Below are positions 1 to 8,894 of a stretch of 56,824 nt of DNA, one piece after another (positions within the stretch are counted from its first letter, which is position 1; the number at the start of each line of letters is the position of its first letter). The DNA is from Streptomyces sp. man185. GTDB lineage: Bacteria > Actinomycetota > Actinomycetes > Streptomycetales > Streptomycetaceae. The position numbers were made by a program, and so were the translations under genes. The DNA is taken from assembly GCA_002551355.1 (NCBI GenBank), contig NTHE01000053.1, forward strand, positions 1 to 56,824. The letters run 5' to 3'. Below the pieces are notes generated by a model that searched no databases, was not told the origin of the DNA, and saw nothing but the letters and a program-made list of their open reading frames with translations.

Positions 1-1
1 A

Positions 2-85
2 CGGAGCGAGCAACTCCCACTCACGATCAGTGAGTTCATGTCGGCGTATCACGACATCATGATCCACCACCGAACGATCTTTTGA
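2..85 (+). CDS. C-terminal end of an unidentified protein (partial at window edge)
   Basis: The second plus frame is open from the window edge to a TGA at 83-85 and reads as about 27 residues ending in HHRTIF. It stops 9 bases before the convergent oxygenase stop, as a real 3' end would. Too little is visible to name a family, and the frame could be chance. Confidence 0.3.
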   Translation, partial: RSEQLPLTISEFMSAYHDIMIHHRTIF

Positions 86-94
86 AGACGGACC

Positions 95-1048
95 CTAGTC
101 GCAGGGCGGTGCGTAGTGCTGAGGGAGCCCCCGTCGATCCTCGGGCGGCAGGTTCCGGGCAGGTGTCTCCACCGGGCCGGACACCGGCCGGCCCCGCTCG
201 CGGTCCCAGCCCGCCCGGGCGCGCGGGTGGTAGCGGAGGCGCTCGGGGACGTACCGCCAGGTGTGGTGCACCGACCGGCCCAGCAGGCACAGCAGCCGTT
301 CGTCGTGGGGCGTCCAGCGCAGTCCGAGGCGGTCCCGGACGGCCTGCGGATACAGGCCGACCGTGATCCACAGCGTCAGCCGGACGAGCGGGACGCGCAG
401 GAGGGCCCACAGCGGCGCGGGCAGCAGCCGCAGGAGGGGCGGCTTGGCGATGCGACGCATGTCCAGGACGTCCCGGGTCGGCCGGTTGTCCTCCAGGACG
501 TCGGCGCACATGTGGTCCCAGTACCTCTGGAACTCCTCCCAGCTGCCGGGAACGGGCCGCATCGAGAGGCCGTACAAGGCGTACCAGCGGACGTGCTCGT
601 CGAAGAGCGTGCGCCGCTGTGCCTCGGTCAGGCCGCCGCCGAAACGCTCGGCGACGTGCACGGTCAGCATGAAGAACGTGGCGTGCGCCCAGTAGAACGT
701 GCCCGGGTCGAGTGCGTGATAGGGACGGCCGCGCTCGTCGACCCCACTGATCGACGCGTGGTAGCCGCGCACCTCGCGGGCGGTCCGGACGGCGAGCGGC
801 CCGTCGTAGACCACTCCCCCGATCGGGTACAGCGAGCGGAAGAGGCGCTCCCAGCGCTCCTCGAAGAAGCGCGAGTGCTCGGCGACGCCCGCGCCGAGGT
901 CGGGGTGCATGTTCTGCATCGATCCGGCCCAGGGAGCCAGGAGGAGACCTCTCCAGTCGCCGAACCAGCGCCAGGTGAGGGAGTCGGGGCCGAGCGGTTC
1001 GGGGGGTCTCGGGCCGGTCGGGTCCGGTCCGTGCGCTGACGCTGTCAC
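95..1048 (-). CDS. Oxygenase MpaB family protein (DUF2236)
   Basis: A 317-residue protein of the MpaB/latex-clearing-protein-like family (DUF2236), whose characterised members are haem-b enzymes; the substrate here is unknown. The N-terminal third carries the LTWRWFGDWRGLL and MHPDLGAGV segments and the middle the DPGTFYWAHATFF and YALYGLSMRP segments typical of the family. Start: the frame is open 28 codons further upstream, but GTG at 1048 is preceded by GGAGG at 1054-1058 (5 bases) and the longer version would run through the operator repeats. It diverges from a TetR gene across a short region full of repeats, so that regulator probably controls it. A second family member lies at 33620-34513. 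Confidence 0.85.
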   Translation of the reverse strand: MTASAHGPDPTGPRPPEPLGPDSLTWRWFGDWRGLLLAPWAGSMQNMHPDLGAGVAEHSRFFEERWERLFRSLYPIGGVVYDGPLAVRTAREVRGYHASISGVDERGRPYHALDPGTFYWAHATFFMLTVHVAERFGGGLTEAQRRTLFDEHVRWYALYGLSMRPVPGSWEEFQRYWDHMCADVLEDNRPTRDVLDMRRIAKPPLLRLLPAPLWALLRVPLVRLTLWITVGLYPQAVRDRLGLRWTPHDERLLCLLGRSVHHTWRYVPERLRYHPRARAGWDRERGRPVSGPVETPARNLPPEDRRGLPQHYAPPCD

Positions 1049-1099
1049 GTGTACCTCCGCTGGGGTTTTCCGTTGCGAGGCCGTAGAGAGCAATCTGAT

Positions 1100-1137
1100 G
1101 ACACCTGTCCTCAGGTTAAAATGTGCGGACACCTGTC
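1100..1137. promoter_or_regulatory. Two GACACCTGTC operator-like repeats
   Basis: The 10-mer GACACCTGTC occurs at 1100-1109 and again at 1128-1137, start-to-start 28 bp. Each copy has GACA/TGTC dyad symmetry. An AT-rich stretch, GGTTAAAATG, lies between them and could be a -10 region. The position between a divergent oxygenase and a TetR gene fits an autoregulatory operator. This is inferred from sequence only. Confidence 0.55.
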
Positions 1138-1146
1138 GTCAATGAC

Positions 1147-1179
1147 GTGAACAGCACACGATTGCGTGAACAGAACACG
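1147..1179. repeat. Direct repeat GTGAACAGNACACG x2
   Basis: GTGAACAGCACACG (1147-1160) and GTGAACAGAACACG (1166-1179) match at 13 of 14 positions with a 19-bp period. They follow the GACACCTGTC pair and precede the preferred TTG start of the TetR gene. They may be a second operator or the regulator's main site. The repeats argue against translation starting upstream of them. Confidence 0.5.
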
Positions 1180-1191
1180 GGGGAACCGAAG

Positions 1192-1794
1192 TTGGCGGAA
1201 CGGAGCTGGGGCGGGACCAAGCTCGCCGATCGTCGCGCCGCCCGTCGGCAGACCCTCCTGGACGTCGCCGAGCGCTTGGCCGGCGAGGAGGGCTGCGCGG
1301 CCGTCACGGTCCGGTCCGTCTGCCGTCAGGCGCGTCTGACGGACCGCTACTTCTACGAGAGCTTCACCGGCCGCGACGACCTGCTCCTCGCCGCCTTCGA
1401 GCGGGTCGCCGACGAGGCCAGAAGCGCTCTGGAGGAAGCCGTGGCACTCAGCGACCCGCAGCGCGAGGTCCGGGCCCGGGCAGCCGTCTCCGCCTTCGTC
1501 GCCCTGGTCCTGGACGCACCGCACAAGGGCCGCCTGCTGCTTCTGGAGCCCTTCGCCGACCCGGTGCTCGGGGCCCGCAGCCACCGGCTCATGCCGGTGT
1601 TCACCGACCTCGTCGGCGGCCAGCTCTCCGCCACGGGCGACGACATCGACCGCCGGATGGCCGCGCACGCCCTGGTCGGCGCCCTCGCGAACCTCTTCGC
1701 CGGGTGGTTGCACGGCACGCTCGACGTCCCGCGCGAGCGGCTGGAGGCGCACTGCGTGGAGCTGGTGCTCGCGGCGACCTCGTCCCGGGAGTAG
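1192..1794 (+). CDS. TetR family transcriptional regulator
   Basis: About 200 residues. The N-terminal helix-turn-helix is clear: a long first helix, then VTVRSVCRQARLTDRYFYESF, the usual TetR recognition-helix arrangement, followed by a helical ligand-binding domain. Start: the frame is open from a GTG at 1123, but that would place operator-like repeats inside the gene. TTG at 1192 has GGGGGA at 1179-1184 and gives a normal family length. GTG at 1147 is also possible. It most likely represses the divergent MpaB-type oxygenase and itself. The ligand is unknown. Confidence 0.85.
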   Translation: MAERSWGGTKLADRRAARRQTLLDVAERLAGEEGCAAVTVRSVCRQARLTDRYFYESFTGRDDLLLAAFERVADEARSALEEAVALSDPQREVRARAAVSAFVALVLDAPHKGRLLLLEPFADPVLGARSHRLMPVFTDLVGGQLSATGDDIDRRMAAHALVGALANLFAGWLHGTLDVPRERLEAHCVELVLAATSSRE

Positions 1795-1899
1795 CGCGGC
1801 GGCCGGTGGGGGTCCGTCACCCTCACGCGAAACGAACAAGGTGAAAGTTTAATCAACAGCCTTCTCAACCAGATTCGCACTCACTACGGTGAGGGATTC

Positions 1900-3249
1900 A
1901 TGAGTCCCCCCATCGCCCCCGTGGGCTGGAGTCGCTGGCTGGTGCCGCCGGCCGCCCTCTCGATCCACCTCTCCATCGGTCAGGCCTACGCCTGGTCCGT
2001 GTTCAAGCCACCGCTGGAGGACGCGCTCGGCCTGAGCGGCACGCAGAGCGCCCTCCCCTTCCAGCTCGGCATCGTCATGCTCGGGCTCTCCGCCGCCTTC
2101 GGCGGCACTCTCGTGGAGCGCCGGGGGCCCCGATGGGCCATGACCGTCGCCCTCGTCTGCTTCTCCTCCGGCTTCCTGCTCTCCGCACTCGGCGCCGCGA
2201 CCGAGCAGTTCTGGCTGATCGTCCTCGGCTACGGGTTCGTCGGCGGCATCGGCCTCGGCATCGGCTACATCTCTCCCGTCTCGACGCTCATCAAGTGGTT
2301 CCCCGACCGCCCCGGCATGGCCACGGGCATCGCCATCATGGGGTTCGGCGGCGGCGCGCTGATCGCCTCGCCCTGGTCGGCGCAGATGCTGGAGTCCTTC
2401 GGCAGCGACAGCCACGGCATCGCCCTGGCCTTCCTGGTGCACGGACTGACCTACGCCGTTTTCATGCTGCTCGGCGTCCTGCTGGTACGGGTGCCGCGCC
2501 CGCGCACCGAGGAACGACGGTCGGACGGCAGCCCGGCCGCCCCCGCCGGACCGCAGGTGTCGGCGCGCCAGGCGCTGCGCACCCCGCAGTTCTGGCTGCT
2601 GTGGGTCGTGCTCTGCATGAACGTCACCGCGGGCATCGGCATCCTGGAGAAGGCCGCGCCGATGATCACGGACTTCTTCGCGGACACCTCCACGCCCGTG
2701 TCGGTGACCGCGGCCGCCGGTTTCGTCGCCCTGCTGTCCGCGGCCAACATGGCCGGCCGGATCGGCTGGTCCTCGACCTCCGACCTGATCGGGCGCAAGA
2801 ACATCTACCGCCTCTACCTCGGCGCGGGCACGCTCATGTACGCGCTCATCGCCCTGGTGGGAGACTCCTCCAAGCCGCTGTTCGTCCTCTGCGCGCTGGT
2901 CATCCTCTCCTTCTACGGCGGCGGCTTCGCGACGATCCCCGCCTACCTCAAGGACCTGTTCGGCACCTATCAGGTCGGCGCGATCCACGGCCGTCTGCTC
3001 ACCGCCTGGTCCACCGCGGGTGTGCTGGGGCCGCTGATCGTGAACTGGATCGCCGACCGGCAGGAGGAGGCCGGGAAGGACGGCGCGGATCTGTACGGGA
3101 CGTCGCTGCTCATCATGATGGCCCTGCTCGTCGTCGGCTTCGTGGCCAACGAACTGGTCCGCCCGGTCCACCCGTCCCACCACCTCGCCGCCGTCACCGC
3201 GCAGAAGGGAGCGCCCGATGTCCGACACCACCAGCCAGAGTCCGCCTGA
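1900..3249 (+). CDS. OFA family MFS transporter (oxalate/formate antiporter type)
   Basis: A 449-residue, 12-helix major facilitator carrier. The N-terminus reads WLVPPAALSIHLSIGQAYAW followed by SVFKPPLE, a hallmark of the oxalate:formate antiporter (OFA) family, and further family-like glycine-rich stretches follow (GYGFVGGIGLGIGY). A central cytoplasmic loop (RVPRPRTEERRSDG) separates the two six-helix halves. ATG at 1900 follows GAGGG. The 3' end overlaps a 50-residue single-helix protein by 32 bases. Substrate cannot be fixed from sequence: OFA proteins carry oxalate, formate or other monocarboxylates. No formyl-CoA transferase or oxalyl-CoA decarboxylase is nearby, so oxalate use is not supported by context. 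Confidence 0.88.
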   Translation: MSPPIAPVGWSRWLVPPAALSIHLSIGQAYAWSVFKPPLEDALGLSGTQSALPFQLGIVMLGLSAAFGGTLVERRGPRWAMTVALVCFSSGFLLSALGAATEQFWLIVLGYGFVGGIGLGIGYISPVSTLIKWFPDRPGMATGIAIMGFGGGALIASPWSAQMLESFGSDSHGIALAFLVHGLTYAVFMLLGVLLVRVPRPRTEERRSDGSPAAPAGPQVSARQALRTPQFWLLWVVLCMNVTAGIGILEKAAPMITDFFADTSTPVSVTAAAGFVALLSAANMAGRIGWSSTSDLIGRKNIYRLYLGAGTLMYALIALVGDSSKPLFVLCALVILSFYGGGFATIPAYLKDLFGTYQVGAIHGRLLTAWSTAGVLGPLIVNWIADRQEEAGKDGADLYGTSLLIMMALLVVGFVANELVRPVHPSHHLAAVTAQKGAPDVRHHQPESA

Positions 3250-3370
3250 TGCCTCCGCGGGGAGGGACCGGCGGCCGCTGATCGCCTTCACCTGGCTGTG
3301 GGTGGGCGCTCCGCTCGCCTACGGGCTGTACGAACTGGTCCGCAAGGCGACTCAGTTGTTCACCGGCTGA
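3218..3370 (+). CDS. MFS transporter small subunit (single-TM protein)
   Basis: Fifty residues starting MSDTTSQSPP and ending ATQLFTG. A charged stretch (GRDRRP) precedes one hydrophobic segment (LIAFTWLWVGAPLAYGLYEL), consistent with a single membrane helix. ATG at 3218 is preceded by GAAGGGAG with good spacing, and the gene overlaps the last 32 bases of the OFA transporter in another frame, so the two are probably translationally coupled. Small proteins of this form are found directly after OFA carriers in actinobacteria; a role in carrier stability or activity is inferred. Confidence 0.75.
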   Translation: MSDTTSQSPPDASAGRDRRPLIAFTWLWVGAPLAYGLYELVRKATQLFTG

Positions 3371-3373
3371 CGG

Positions 3374-3418
3374 CTCACCGGCCGACCCCGGGCGGCGGGC
3401 CCGGGGTCGGCCGGTGAG
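3374..3418. terminator. Bidirectional terminator, 19-bp perfect stem
   Basis: Arms 3374-3392 and 3400-3418 are perfect inverse complements (starting CTCACCGGCCGACCCC) around a 7-base loop. It sits between the stop of the small transporter subunit and the stop of the convergent acyl-CoA oxidase gene, so it can serve both transcripts. Confidence 0.85.
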
Positions 3419-3422
3419 GGGT

Positions 3423-5390
3423 TCAGGCTCCGCCCACCAGGTCCGGGGCGCGCAGCATGGCGTCCGGGATCCCCCAGGCGTCGACGAGGCCTCCCGCCAG
3501 GGGCCGGACCTTGCGGCAGAGGTCGTTCACCTCGCGGGTGATCGCCTTGGAGCGCTGGACGGTCAGCCGGCCGTGCTCCATGAACCACGCCCGGTCCGCC
3601 TCGATCGTCGACAGGGCGTACAGGTCGCACAGCAGGCCCAGCGCGACCTTGTTGCCGCCCTCGGGCAGCGTACGCATCTTCTCGACGAACGCCTCCAGCA
3701 CCAGCCGCTCGATGTGGGCCCGGGCGACGGCGATGACGTGGTCCTGGACCTGCGAGAAGACCGCGCCCGGATCGCCCTTCTGGTCGATTCCGCGCTTGAG
3801 CCTGCGGGCCACCCCGGCGAGCATGTGCTCCTCGCGGTAGCGGACCATGGCGAGCTGGTACTCCGAGTCGAGGAGGCCCGCTTCCTGGTCCCACTCGTCG
3901 CCGCCCGGCAGCAGATCCCGTACCCGTTCGAGCAGCTTGTGGGCCGACGTCTTCTCGATGACGGTCTCGACGGCGAGGCTGGTGACGTAGCGGACCATGC
4001 CCAGCTGGTCCAGGTCCTCGAACTCGCTCGCGTAGTCGGTGAGCAGGCCCTTGGCGACGAGCTGCAGCAGGACGTGGTTGTCGCCCTCGAAGGTGGTGAA
4101 GATGTCGCTGTCGGCCTTGAGCGCGGCGAAGCGGTTGACGCCGAGGTAGCCGGCGCCGCCGCACGCCTCGCGGCACTCCTGGATCACCCGGGTGGCGTGC
4201 CAGGTGCCGAGCGCCTTGGTTCCGGCGGCCCGGGCCTCCAGCAGTCGCCGCGCCTGCGGGTCGCTCTCCAGGTCGGAGAAGACGTCGTGGAGCTGCGTGC
4301 GGACGACGTCCTGCGCGAAGTGCAGGGCGTAGGTCTGCGCGACGAGCGGCAGCAGACGGCGCTGGTGCAGTCCGTAGTCGAGGAGCAGCTGCTCCTCGTC
4401 CTGGGCGCCGGCCGCGAACTGCCTGCGCCGCAGGGCGTACTTCACCGCGATCGCGAGGGCGACCTTGGCCGCGTTGACCCCGGCGCCGCCGACGCTGACC
4501 CGGCCCTGCACCAGGGTGCCGAGCATGGTGAAGAAGCGGCGGTCGGGGTTGTCGATCGGGCTCTCGTAGACGCCTTCCGGGGTGACGTCGGCGAATTGGT
4601 TGAGCAGTGCCTCGCGCTCCACTCGCACCCCGTCGAACCGGATGCGCCCGTTGTCCACGCCGTTGAGGCCCATCTTGCGGCCGTCGTCCTCGATGTGGAC
4701 ACCGGGGGCCGGCTCGCCGCCGACCCGGATCGGCACGACGAACGCGTGCACGCCCCTGGCCTCCCCGCCCACCTCCAGCTGGGCGAAGACGACCGCCAGT
4801 TCGCCGTGGCGGGCCGCGTTGCCGATGTAGTCCTTGCGCGCCTGGTCGCCCTCGGTGGTGATGACGAATTCCTGGCCGTCGACGTCGTAGCGCGCGATCG
4901 TGCCGAGCGCCTGGACGTTGGAGCCGTGCCCGGTCTCGGTCATCGCGAAGCAGCCCATCAGCTCCCCGGTGACCAGGCCGGGCAGATAGGCGTCGTGGTG
5001 GCGCTCGGTGCCCAGATGCAGGATCGCGCCGCCGAAGAGCCCGAACTGCACCCCGACCTTCACCAGCACCGACAGATCACCGAAGGCGAGCGTCTCGAAC
5101 GCGGCGATCGAGGCCCCGACGTCGCCGCCTCCGCCGTACCGCTTCGGGAAGCCCATCCCGGTCTGGCCCGTCGCCGCCATCTCGACCACCAGTTCGCGCA
5201 CCCGCTCGCGGTACGCGTCGATGTCGAGCTCGTCGGCCTCGTCCAGCACCGAGGCGTGCGTCACCAGGTTGGCGCGGACCAGGTCGCGGACCTCGGCGTA
5301 CTCGCCGTCGAGCACCTCGGTCAGTGCCCGGACGTCGAGCTCCGGCTGTACGTACCCGCCGGTCGCGGGCGATGTTCTGTCAGTGGTCAT
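3423..5390 (-). CDS. Acyl-CoA dehydrogenase/oxidase family flavoprotein
   Basis: A 655-residue FAD enzyme of the acyl-CoA oxidase branch (longer than the roughly 390 residues of standard acyl-CoA dehydrogenases). Visible motifs: FAMTETGHGSNVQ, which contacts flavin and substrate; the ACGGAGYLG signature; and TTFEGDNHVLLQ, which contains the likely catalytic Glu. The last 200 residues form the extra C-terminal domain typical of oxidases. It would introduce the trans-2 double bond into an acyl-CoA, with O2 or ETF as acceptor. ATG at 5390. The VOC gene lies upstream on the same strand with a 62-base gap, so they may share a transcript. Chain-length preference is unknown. Confidence 0.85.
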   Translation of the reverse strand: MTTDRTSPATGGYVQPELDVRALTEVLDGEYAEVRDLVRANLVTHASVLDEADELDIDAYRERVRELVVEMAATGQTGMGFPKRYGGGGDVGASIAAFETLAFGDLSVLVKVGVQFGLFGGAILHLGTERHHDAYLPGLVTGELMGCFAMTETGHGSNVQALGTIARYDVDGQEFVITTEGDQARKDYIGNAARHGELAVVFAQLEVGGEARGVHAFVVPIRVGGEPAPGVHIEDDGRKMGLNGVDNGRIRFDGVRVEREALLNQFADVTPEGVYESPIDNPDRRFFTMLGTLVQGRVSVGGAGVNAAKVALAIAVKYALRRRQFAAGAQDEEQLLLDYGLHQRRLLPLVAQTYALHFAQDVVRTQLHDVFSDLESDPQARRLLEARAAGTKALGTWHATRVIQECREACGGAGYLGVNRFAALKADSDIFTTFEGDNHVLLQLVAKGLLTDYASEFEDLDQLGMVRYVTSLAVETVIEKTSAHKLLERVRDLLPGGDEWDQEAGLLDSEYQLAMVRYREEHMLAGVARRLKRGIDQKGDPGAVFSQVQDHVIAVARAHIERLVLEAFVEKMRTLPEGGNKVALGLLCDLYALSTIEADRAWFMEHGRLTVQRSKAITREVNDLCRKVRPLAGGLVDAWGIPDAMLRAPDLVGGA

Positions 5391-5452
5391 GTCGTTTCGC
5401 TACCCCGCCCGGAGACGATCAAGCGGTGGGCCCCACGCCCGGCACGGCCCCG

Positions 5453-5905
5453 TCAGTCCTGACCGGCGGGCGGATCGGCCAGGATGCCTCCGAGCAGCCC
5501 CGTGGCCTGGCCGACCTCGATGAGATAGCCGTCCGGGTCGCGCAGATAGCAGCGGATCTCGGCCTTCCGGTCGATCGGCGGGGTGAGGAACTCGGCCCCC
5601 TTCGCACCCCACTCGCGGTAGCAGCGTTCGATGTCGGCCACGCGGATGTTCAGGAAGCTCGTCGCGGTGCCGGGATCGGTCGGCGGGTGAAGCGTGACGC
5701 CGGGCTTGTCGGGGGTCGGGCCACCGCCGGGGTTCATGATCAGCCAACTGTTCGCGAGCTTGATGATGCACGGATTCTCGTCGAGGACCACTTCGCCGCC
5801 GAGGACGTCGGCGTAGAACGCACGGGCACGTGGAACGTCCGCGACGGTGAGGAAGTGGGTGAGGAGCAGGCCCGACGCGGGGGCCGGGAGGTCTTCACGG
5901 CGCAT
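5453..5905 (-). CDS. VOC family (glyoxalase/bleomycin-resistance fold) protein
   Basis: 150 residues forming two beta-alpha-beta-beta-beta modules: LTHFLTVADVPRARAFYADVLGG at the start and FLNIRVADIERCYREWGAKG in the second half, ending in YLRDPDGYLIEVGQ, the classic C-terminal metal-site strand. The Glu in LIEVG is a likely metal ligand. Start: ATG at 5905 with GGAGG 9 bases upstream; the frame is open 25 codons further but without family similarity. Enzymatic role is unknown. Members include dioxygenases, glyoxalases and drug-binding proteins. It precedes the acyl-CoA oxidase gene on the same strand. Confidence 0.8.
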   Translation of the reverse strand: MRREDLPAPASGLLLTHFLTVADVPRARAFYADVLGGEVVLDENPCIIKLANSWLIMNPGGGPTPDKPGVTLHPPTDPGTATSFLNIRVADIERCYREWGAKGAEFLTPPIDRKAEIRCYLRDPDGYLIEVGQATGLLGGILADPPAGQD

Positions 5906-6019
5906 GGTGTGCCGCCTCCAGACGGATGTCGACGTACCTCCCATGGTGGACCACCCGGCCGACCCCCGAAAGGCGATCATGAACGGACCGGTGCTGTTCG
6001 CGGCAGGGGCAGGGGCAGG

Positions 6020-7258
6020 TCAGGAGCCCGCCCTGCGCTTGTTCCAGACGTCGAAGCCGACCGCGGCCAGCAGCGCCAGGCCCTTGATCACCTGCTGCCA
6101 GTCGGTGCCGATGCCGACGAGGTTCATGCCGTTGTTGAGGACCCCGAGGACCAGGCCGCCGATGACGGCGCCCAGCACCGTCCCCACACCGCCGCTCATC
6201 GACGCCCCTCCGATGAAGGCCGCGGCGATGGCCTCCAGCTCGAAGTTGATGCCCGCCTTGGGCGAGGCCGCGTTGAACCGCGCGGCGAACACCAGCCCGG
6301 CCAGGGCGGCCAGCATCCCCATGTTCAGGAAGACCGCGAAGGTCACCTTGCGGTCCTTGACGCCCGACAGCTTGGCCGCGGGCAGGTTGCCGCCGATCGC
6401 GTAGACGTGCCGCCCGACCACCACGTTGCGCATCACGTAACCGAAGCAGACCAGCAGGACGGCGAGGACGATCAGGACGACGGGGGCGCCCTTGTAGCTG
6501 GCGAGCAGGAGCGTGGCGACCGTGATGGCGGCGACCAGGGCGACGAGTTTCAGGACGAACAGGTTCTTCGGCAGGGGCGCGAGGTCGAACTCCGCCTGCC
6601 GGGCACGGTTGCGGATCTCCTGGTTGACCACCAGGGCGATCACTCCGAGGCCGAGCAGCAGGGTCAGGTTGTGGTAGTTGGTGACGGGGCCGACCTCCGG
6701 CAGGAAGCCGTTCGCCACCTTCTGCAGCCCCTCGGGGAAGGGACCCAGGGTCTGTCCCCGCAGGAAGATCTCCGTCAGCCCCCGGAACAGCAGCATGCCG
6801 GCCAGGGTGACGATGAACGACGGTATGCCGACGTACGCGATGAAGAAGCCCTGGACCGCCCCCGCGGCCGCGCCGATGAGCAGGGTCACCACCACGGCGA
6901 GCGGCCAGGAGAGCTGGTGCTCCACCATCAGCACCGCGGCGACCGCGCCGACCAGGGCCGTCAGCGATCCCACGGAGAGGTCGATGTGACCGGAGATGAT
7001 GACGATCATCATGCCGATGGCGAGGATCAGGATGTAGCTGTTCTGCAGGACGAGGTTGGAGACGTTGCGCGGCAGGAGCAGGTCGCCGCCCGTCCAGATC
7101 TGGAAGAGCAGCACGATGAGTCCCAGCGCGAACAGCATCCCGTACTGCCGGGTGTTGCGCCGGAAGCTCTCCATCAGCAGGCGCGCCACCGCGGGGGTGG
7201 CCCCGCCGGTCCCGCCGTCCGTGGCGGCCGGAGGGTTCGGGCTGAGATCAGTGCTCAT
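6020..7258 (-). CDS. Sugar ABC transporter permease (XylH/GguB/MmsB type)
   Basis: A 412-residue polytopic membrane protein of the monosaccharide (CUT2) permease family. Roughly eight to ten hydrophobic helices are visible, with the family segment GHIDLSVGSLTALVGAVAAV in the N-terminal half and GGASMSGGVGTVLGAVIGGL near the end. It is the channel component for the two adjacent genes. Its start at 7258 overlaps the end of the ATPase gene by 11 bases, so the three genes are co-translated. Divergence from araR-araBAD and the shared operator point to L-arabinose as substrate. Confidence 0.9.
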   Translation of the reverse strand: MSTDLSPNPPAATDGGTGGATPAVARLLMESFRRNTRQYGMLFALGLIVLLFQIWTGGDLLLPRNVSNLVLQNSYILILAIGMMIVIISGHIDLSVGSLTALVGAVAAVLMVEHQLSWPLAVVVTLLIGAAAGAVQGFFIAYVGIPSFIVTLAGMLLFRGLTEIFLRGQTLGPFPEGLQKVANGFLPEVGPVTNYHNLTLLLGLGVIALVVNQEIRNRARQAEFDLAPLPKNLFVLKLVALVAAITVATLLLASYKGAPVVLIVLAVLLVCFGYVMRNVVVGRHVYAIGGNLPAAKLSGVKDRKVTFAVFLNMGMLAALAGLVFAARFNAASPKAGINFELEAIAAAFIGGASMSGGVGTVLGAVIGGLVLGVLNNGMNLVGIGTDWQQVIKGLALLAAVGFDVWNKRRAGS

Positions 7259-8894
7259 CGGTGAGTCCTTCGTGGGGTGCGGGGTGCCGGGGCGCGGGGA
7301 CGGCGGCGTCGTGCGTCATGTACCGCATCAGCAGCTCCTGGTCGGCTTCGGCGCGGGAGCTCTCGCCGGTGACCCGGCCGGCCGCCATCGTGTAGACGCG
7401 GTCGCACATGCCGAGGAGTTCGGGCAGCTCGGACGAGATCATCAGGACCGCCTTGCCCTCGGCGGCTAGCCGGTCGATCACCGTGTAGATCTCGTACTTG
7501 GCGCCGACGTCGACGCCTCGGGTCGGTTCGTCCAGGATGAGGACCTCGGGCCCGGCGAGGATCCACTTGCTGAGGACGACCTTCTGCTGGTTCCCGCCGG
7601 ACAGCCGGCCCACCTGCTCGAGGACCGTGCGGGCCCGGATGTTCATGGTGCGGCGGAACTCCTCGGCGACGACGCGCTCCCGGTGGCTGTCGACCACCCC
7701 GCGCCGGGCCAGCCGGGGCAGCGAGGCGAGGGAGATGTTCCTGCTGACGGAGTCCTGGAGATCGAGGCCGTAGTGCTTGCGGTCCTCCGTCACGTAGGCG
7801 ATGCCCGCGTCGACGGCCTCCGGCACGGTACGGGTCCGGGCCTCGGCCCCGTCCCGGAGCACGGTTCCGGAGAGGTAGCGCCCGTAGGAGCGGCCGAAGA
7901 CGCTCATGGCGAGTTCGGTGCGGCCCGCGCCCATCAGCCCGGCGATGCCCACGATCTCGCCCCGCTCGACCCGCAGCGACACCCCGTCGACCACCTTCCG
8001 CTGGTGGTCGACGGGGTGTCCCACGGTCCAGTCGCGGATCTCCAGGGCCGGCGCGGGGGCGGGCGGGGCCGCGCAGGGGGTGCGGTCGGGGAAGCGGTGG
8101 TCGAGGCTGCGGCCCACCATGGAGCGGATGATGCGTTCCTCCGTGGTCTCCGGGGCGTCGAGGTCGAGGGTCTCCACGGTGCGGCCGTCGCGGAGGACGG
8201 TGACGGAGTCGGCGACCTTCGCGATCTCGCCCAGCTTGTGCGAGATGATGATCGAGGTGATGCCCTGGTTCTTCAGTTCGCCGATCAGCCGCAGGAGTTG
8301 GGCGCTGTCCTCGTCGTTCAGCGCGGCGGTCGGCTCGTCGAGGATCAGCAGTCCGACGTCCTTGGCCAGTGCCTTGGCGATCTCGACCAGTTGCTGCTTG
8401 CTCACGCCGATGTCGGCGACCCGGGTCTGCGGGTGCTCGTGCAGCCCCACCCGGCGCAGGAGTTCGGCGGCCCGGCGCAGGGTCGCCGGCCAGGCGATGA
8501 CGCCGCGCCGGGTGGACTCGTGGCCCAGGAAGATGTTCTCGGCGATCGAGAGCTGGGGCACGAGGGCCAGCTCCTGATGGATGATGACGATGCCGCGCCG
8601 TTCGCTGGCGCGGATGTCGCGGAACCGGCATTCCTCGCCCGCGTAGCGGATCTCTCCCTCGTAACTGCCGTGCGGGTGGACGCCGGAGAGGACCTTCATC
8701 AGCGTGGACTTGCCCGCGCCGTTCTCGCCGCACAGCGCATGGACCTCGCCGCGGCGGACCCGCAGGTTCACCTCGCTCAGCGCCTTCACGCCGGGGAACC
8801 TCTTGCTGATGGACCGCATGTCGAGCACGAGATCCCCGGCGGCGTCCCGCTCCGGGGCTTCGCCGGTGGCCGGGGTCGGGGCTTTCGGTGTCAC
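7248..8894 (-). CDS. Sugar ABC transporter ATP-binding protein (two ABC domains)
   Basis: 548 residues with two nucleotide-binding domains, as in XylG/AraG/GguA. Domain 1 has GENGAGKST, signature VSKQQLVEIAKAL and LLILDEPTAAL. Domain 2 has the degenerate Walker A GLMGAGRTEL usual in this family, signature LSGGNQQKVVLSK and VLILDEPTRGVD. Start: GTG at 8894, overlapping the stop of the binding-protein gene (GTGA, 4 bases); the same frame stays open upstream but runs inside the binding-protein gene. It energises uptake through the permease encoded downstream. CUT2 substrates are pentoses or hexoses; context favours arabinose. Confidence 0.92.
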   Translation of the reverse strand: MTPKAPTPATGEAPERDAAGDLVLDMRSISKRFPGVKALSEVNLRVRRGEVHALCGENGAGKSTLMKVLSGVHPHGSYEGEIRYAGEECRFRDIRASERRGIVIIHQELALVPQLSIAENIFLGHESTRRGVIAWPATLRRAAELLRRVGLHEHPQTRVADIGVSKQQLVEIAKALAKDVGLLILDEPTAALNDEDSAQLLRLIGELKNQGITSIIISHKLGEIAKVADSVTVLRDGRTVETLDLDAPETTEERIIRSMVGRSLDHRFPDRTPCAAPPAPAPALEIRDWTVGHPVDHQRKVVDGVSLRVERGEIVGIAGLMGAGRTELAMSVFGRSYGRYLSGTVLRDGAEARTRTVPEAVDAGIAYVTEDRKHYGLDLQDSVSRNISLASLPRLARRGVVDSHRERVVAEEFRRTMNIRARTVLEQVGRLSGGNQQKVVLSKWILAGPEVLILDEPTRGVDVGAKYEIYTVIDRLAAEGKAVLMISSELPELLGMCDRVYTMAAGRVTGESSRAEADQELLMRYMTHDAAVPAPRHPAPHEGLTDEH

